Below, one piece after another: positions 7,669-7,996 of a stretch of DNA of 7,996 bases; position 1 is the stretch's first letter; every line of letters starts with the position of its first letter. Made by a program: the position numbers and the translations under genes. Below the pieces are notes generated by a model that was not told the origin of the DNA, searched no databases, and was given only the letters and a program-made list of their open reading frames with translations. Source of the stretch: Pseudomonadota bacterium (GTDB taxonomy: Bacteria; Pseudomonadota; Gammaproteobacteria; Enterobacterales; Enterobacteriaceae); NCBI GenBank assembly GCA_023454395.1, contig JAEYFY010000343.1, forward strand, positions 1 through 7,996. Direction: 5' to 3'.

Positions 7669-7791
7669 ACAGTTTGTTTTACCTTCTATAAAGACGGCAT
7701 ATGCCGACTTGAGAATAATGAGCAATTTGAAGGAATTTTTCAATAAATTATTATCAGTAGTAGAGGAATAATTTCATTTTGTCTAAAAGAT

Positions 7792-7807
7792 TGTGATACC
7801 AATTACA
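7792..7807. promoter_or_regulatory. CRP-like site 1 in the yegH-gnd divergent region
   Basis: TGTGA-TACCAA-TTACA matches the CRP consensus TGTGA-N6-TCACA at 9 of 10 defined bases. Its centre is 113 bases before the gnd start codon and 132 before the yegH start codon, so it could serve either gene. A -10-like GATAAT for yegH lies at 7755-7750 on the minus strand, with this site about 56 bases upstream of the implied start point; no good -35 accompanies it. Confidence 0.45.
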
Positions 7808-7843
7808 TCAATAACTACCACCAAGTGAGAGAGTGAGTTACTA

Positions 7844-7859
7844 TGTGATCAGGTTAACA
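7844..7859. promoter_or_regulatory. CRP-like site 2 in the yegH-gnd divergent region
   Basis: TGTGA-TCAGGT-TAACA again matches TGTGA-N6-TCACA at 9 of 10 defined bases. Its centre is 52 bases, almost exactly five helical turns, from site 1. It overlaps TTAACA (7854-7859), a possible -35 for gnd, for which the only nearby -10 candidate is GATACT (7875-7880) at a short 15-base spacing. Overlap with a -35 could mean repression rather than activation. Confidence 0.4.
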
Positions 7860-7862
7860 AAT

Positions 7863-7884
7863 TGTCAGTACATTGATACTGGCA
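7863..7884 (+). other. Hairpin in the gnd upstream or leader region
   Basis: TGTCAGTA (7863-7870) pairs with TACTGGCA (7877-7884) around the six-base loop CATTGA: eight pairs including one G-U. It ends 15 bases before the Shine-Dalgarno GGGAG (7900-7904). If transcription starts upstream it would form in the leader; if GATACT (7875-7880) is the -10, it is only DNA symmetry. The following GGTTTATTTT is too weak a T-tract for a clear terminator. Confidence 0.35.
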
Positions 7885-7912
7885 GGTTTATTTTCAGACG
7901 GGAGTTATTTTC

Positions 7913-7996
7913 ATGTCAAAACAGCAAATCGGCGTGGTTGGTATGGCAGTTATGGGACGTAACCTTGCGCTAAATATTGAAAGCCGTGGTTATTCT
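7913..7996 (+). CDS. gnd: 6-phosphogluconate dehydrogenase, decarboxylating (5' end only)
   Basis: Cytosolic NADP-dependent enzyme of the oxidative pentose phosphate pathway, converting 6-phosphogluconate to ribulose 5-phosphate and CO2 with formation of NADPH. The 28 codons present encode MSKQQIGVVGMAVMGRNLAL followed by NIESRGYS, the N-terminal Rossmann motif: first beta strand, the glycine loop G-V-V-G-M-A-V-M-G (7-15) and the first helix, as in E. coli Gnd. GGGAG at 7900-7904 lies eight bases before the ATG. The gene runs off the window edge without damage. It has the same orientation as udk-dcd-asmA, as in E. coli, where however the colanic-acid and O-antigen clusters come between. Confidence 0.96.
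   Translation, partial: MSKQQIGVVGMAVMGRNLALNIESRGYS

Noticed and set aside
7669..7743. A 25-codon N-terminal extension of YegH starting at a TTG, reading like a basic-hydrophobic leader with a SAYA motif
   Set aside because: E. coli YegH begins at the residue matching MEWI (7668), the TTG has no Shine-Dalgarno, and the extension would sit in front of a protein that already starts with a membrane helix.
7460..7771. A 103-codon rightward open frame opposite the start of yegH
   Set aside because: It lies antisense to the conserved TerC membrane domain, its composition is that of a shadow frame, and I see no ribosome binding site or domain.

Overview
The window reads as chromosome of a gamma-proteobacterium of the order Enterobacterales. 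The low G+C, the close but not identical match of every core protein to its E. coli counterpart, and the gene order all suggest Proteus or a near relative in the Morganellaceae. That assignment is an inference from remembered protein sequences, not from a search.

Layout, left to right. The last codons of udk (uridine kinase) are followed by dcd (dCTP deaminase) and asmA (inner-membrane-anchored periplasmic protein of the outer-membrane/lipid homeostasis family), all rightward, with a strong terminator after asmA. Next comes dcuC (anaerobic C4-dicarboxylate carrier) under its own control region, also closed by a strong terminator. A very AT-rich gap of about 320 bases leads into an unassigned multi-pass membrane protein of 315 residues. 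Facing it are a 99-residue protein of unknown role and yegH (TerC-type membrane domain plus CBS and CorC/HlyC domains), both leftward, each probably its own unit because a terminator sits between them. A divergent control region with two CRP-like sites separates yegH from gnd (6-phosphogluconate dehydrogenase), of which only the first 28 codons are present.

The frame udk-dcd-asmA / yegH / gnd is collinear with E. coli K-12, including the convergent orientation of asmA and yegH. Two things differ. The block dcuC + orphan membrane protein + 99-residue protein lies between asmA and yegH, where E. coli has none of these. The colanic-acid and O-antigen gene clusters that in E. coli lie between yegH and gnd are absent, so the two genes are direct neighbours.

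Functionally the window is mostly housekeeping: pyrimidine salvage and dUTP supply (udk, dcd), envelope maintenance (asmA, yegH), anaerobic succinate efflux (dcuC) and the pentose phosphate pathway (gnd). The accessory part is about 4370-6040. I see no mobile-element genes, tRNA, rRNA or CRISPR array, and no convincing new multi-gene system. The best leads are the orphan membrane gene with its AT-rich upstream region and 12-bp inverted repeat, the small 99-residue protein, and the paired CRP-like sites before gnd.
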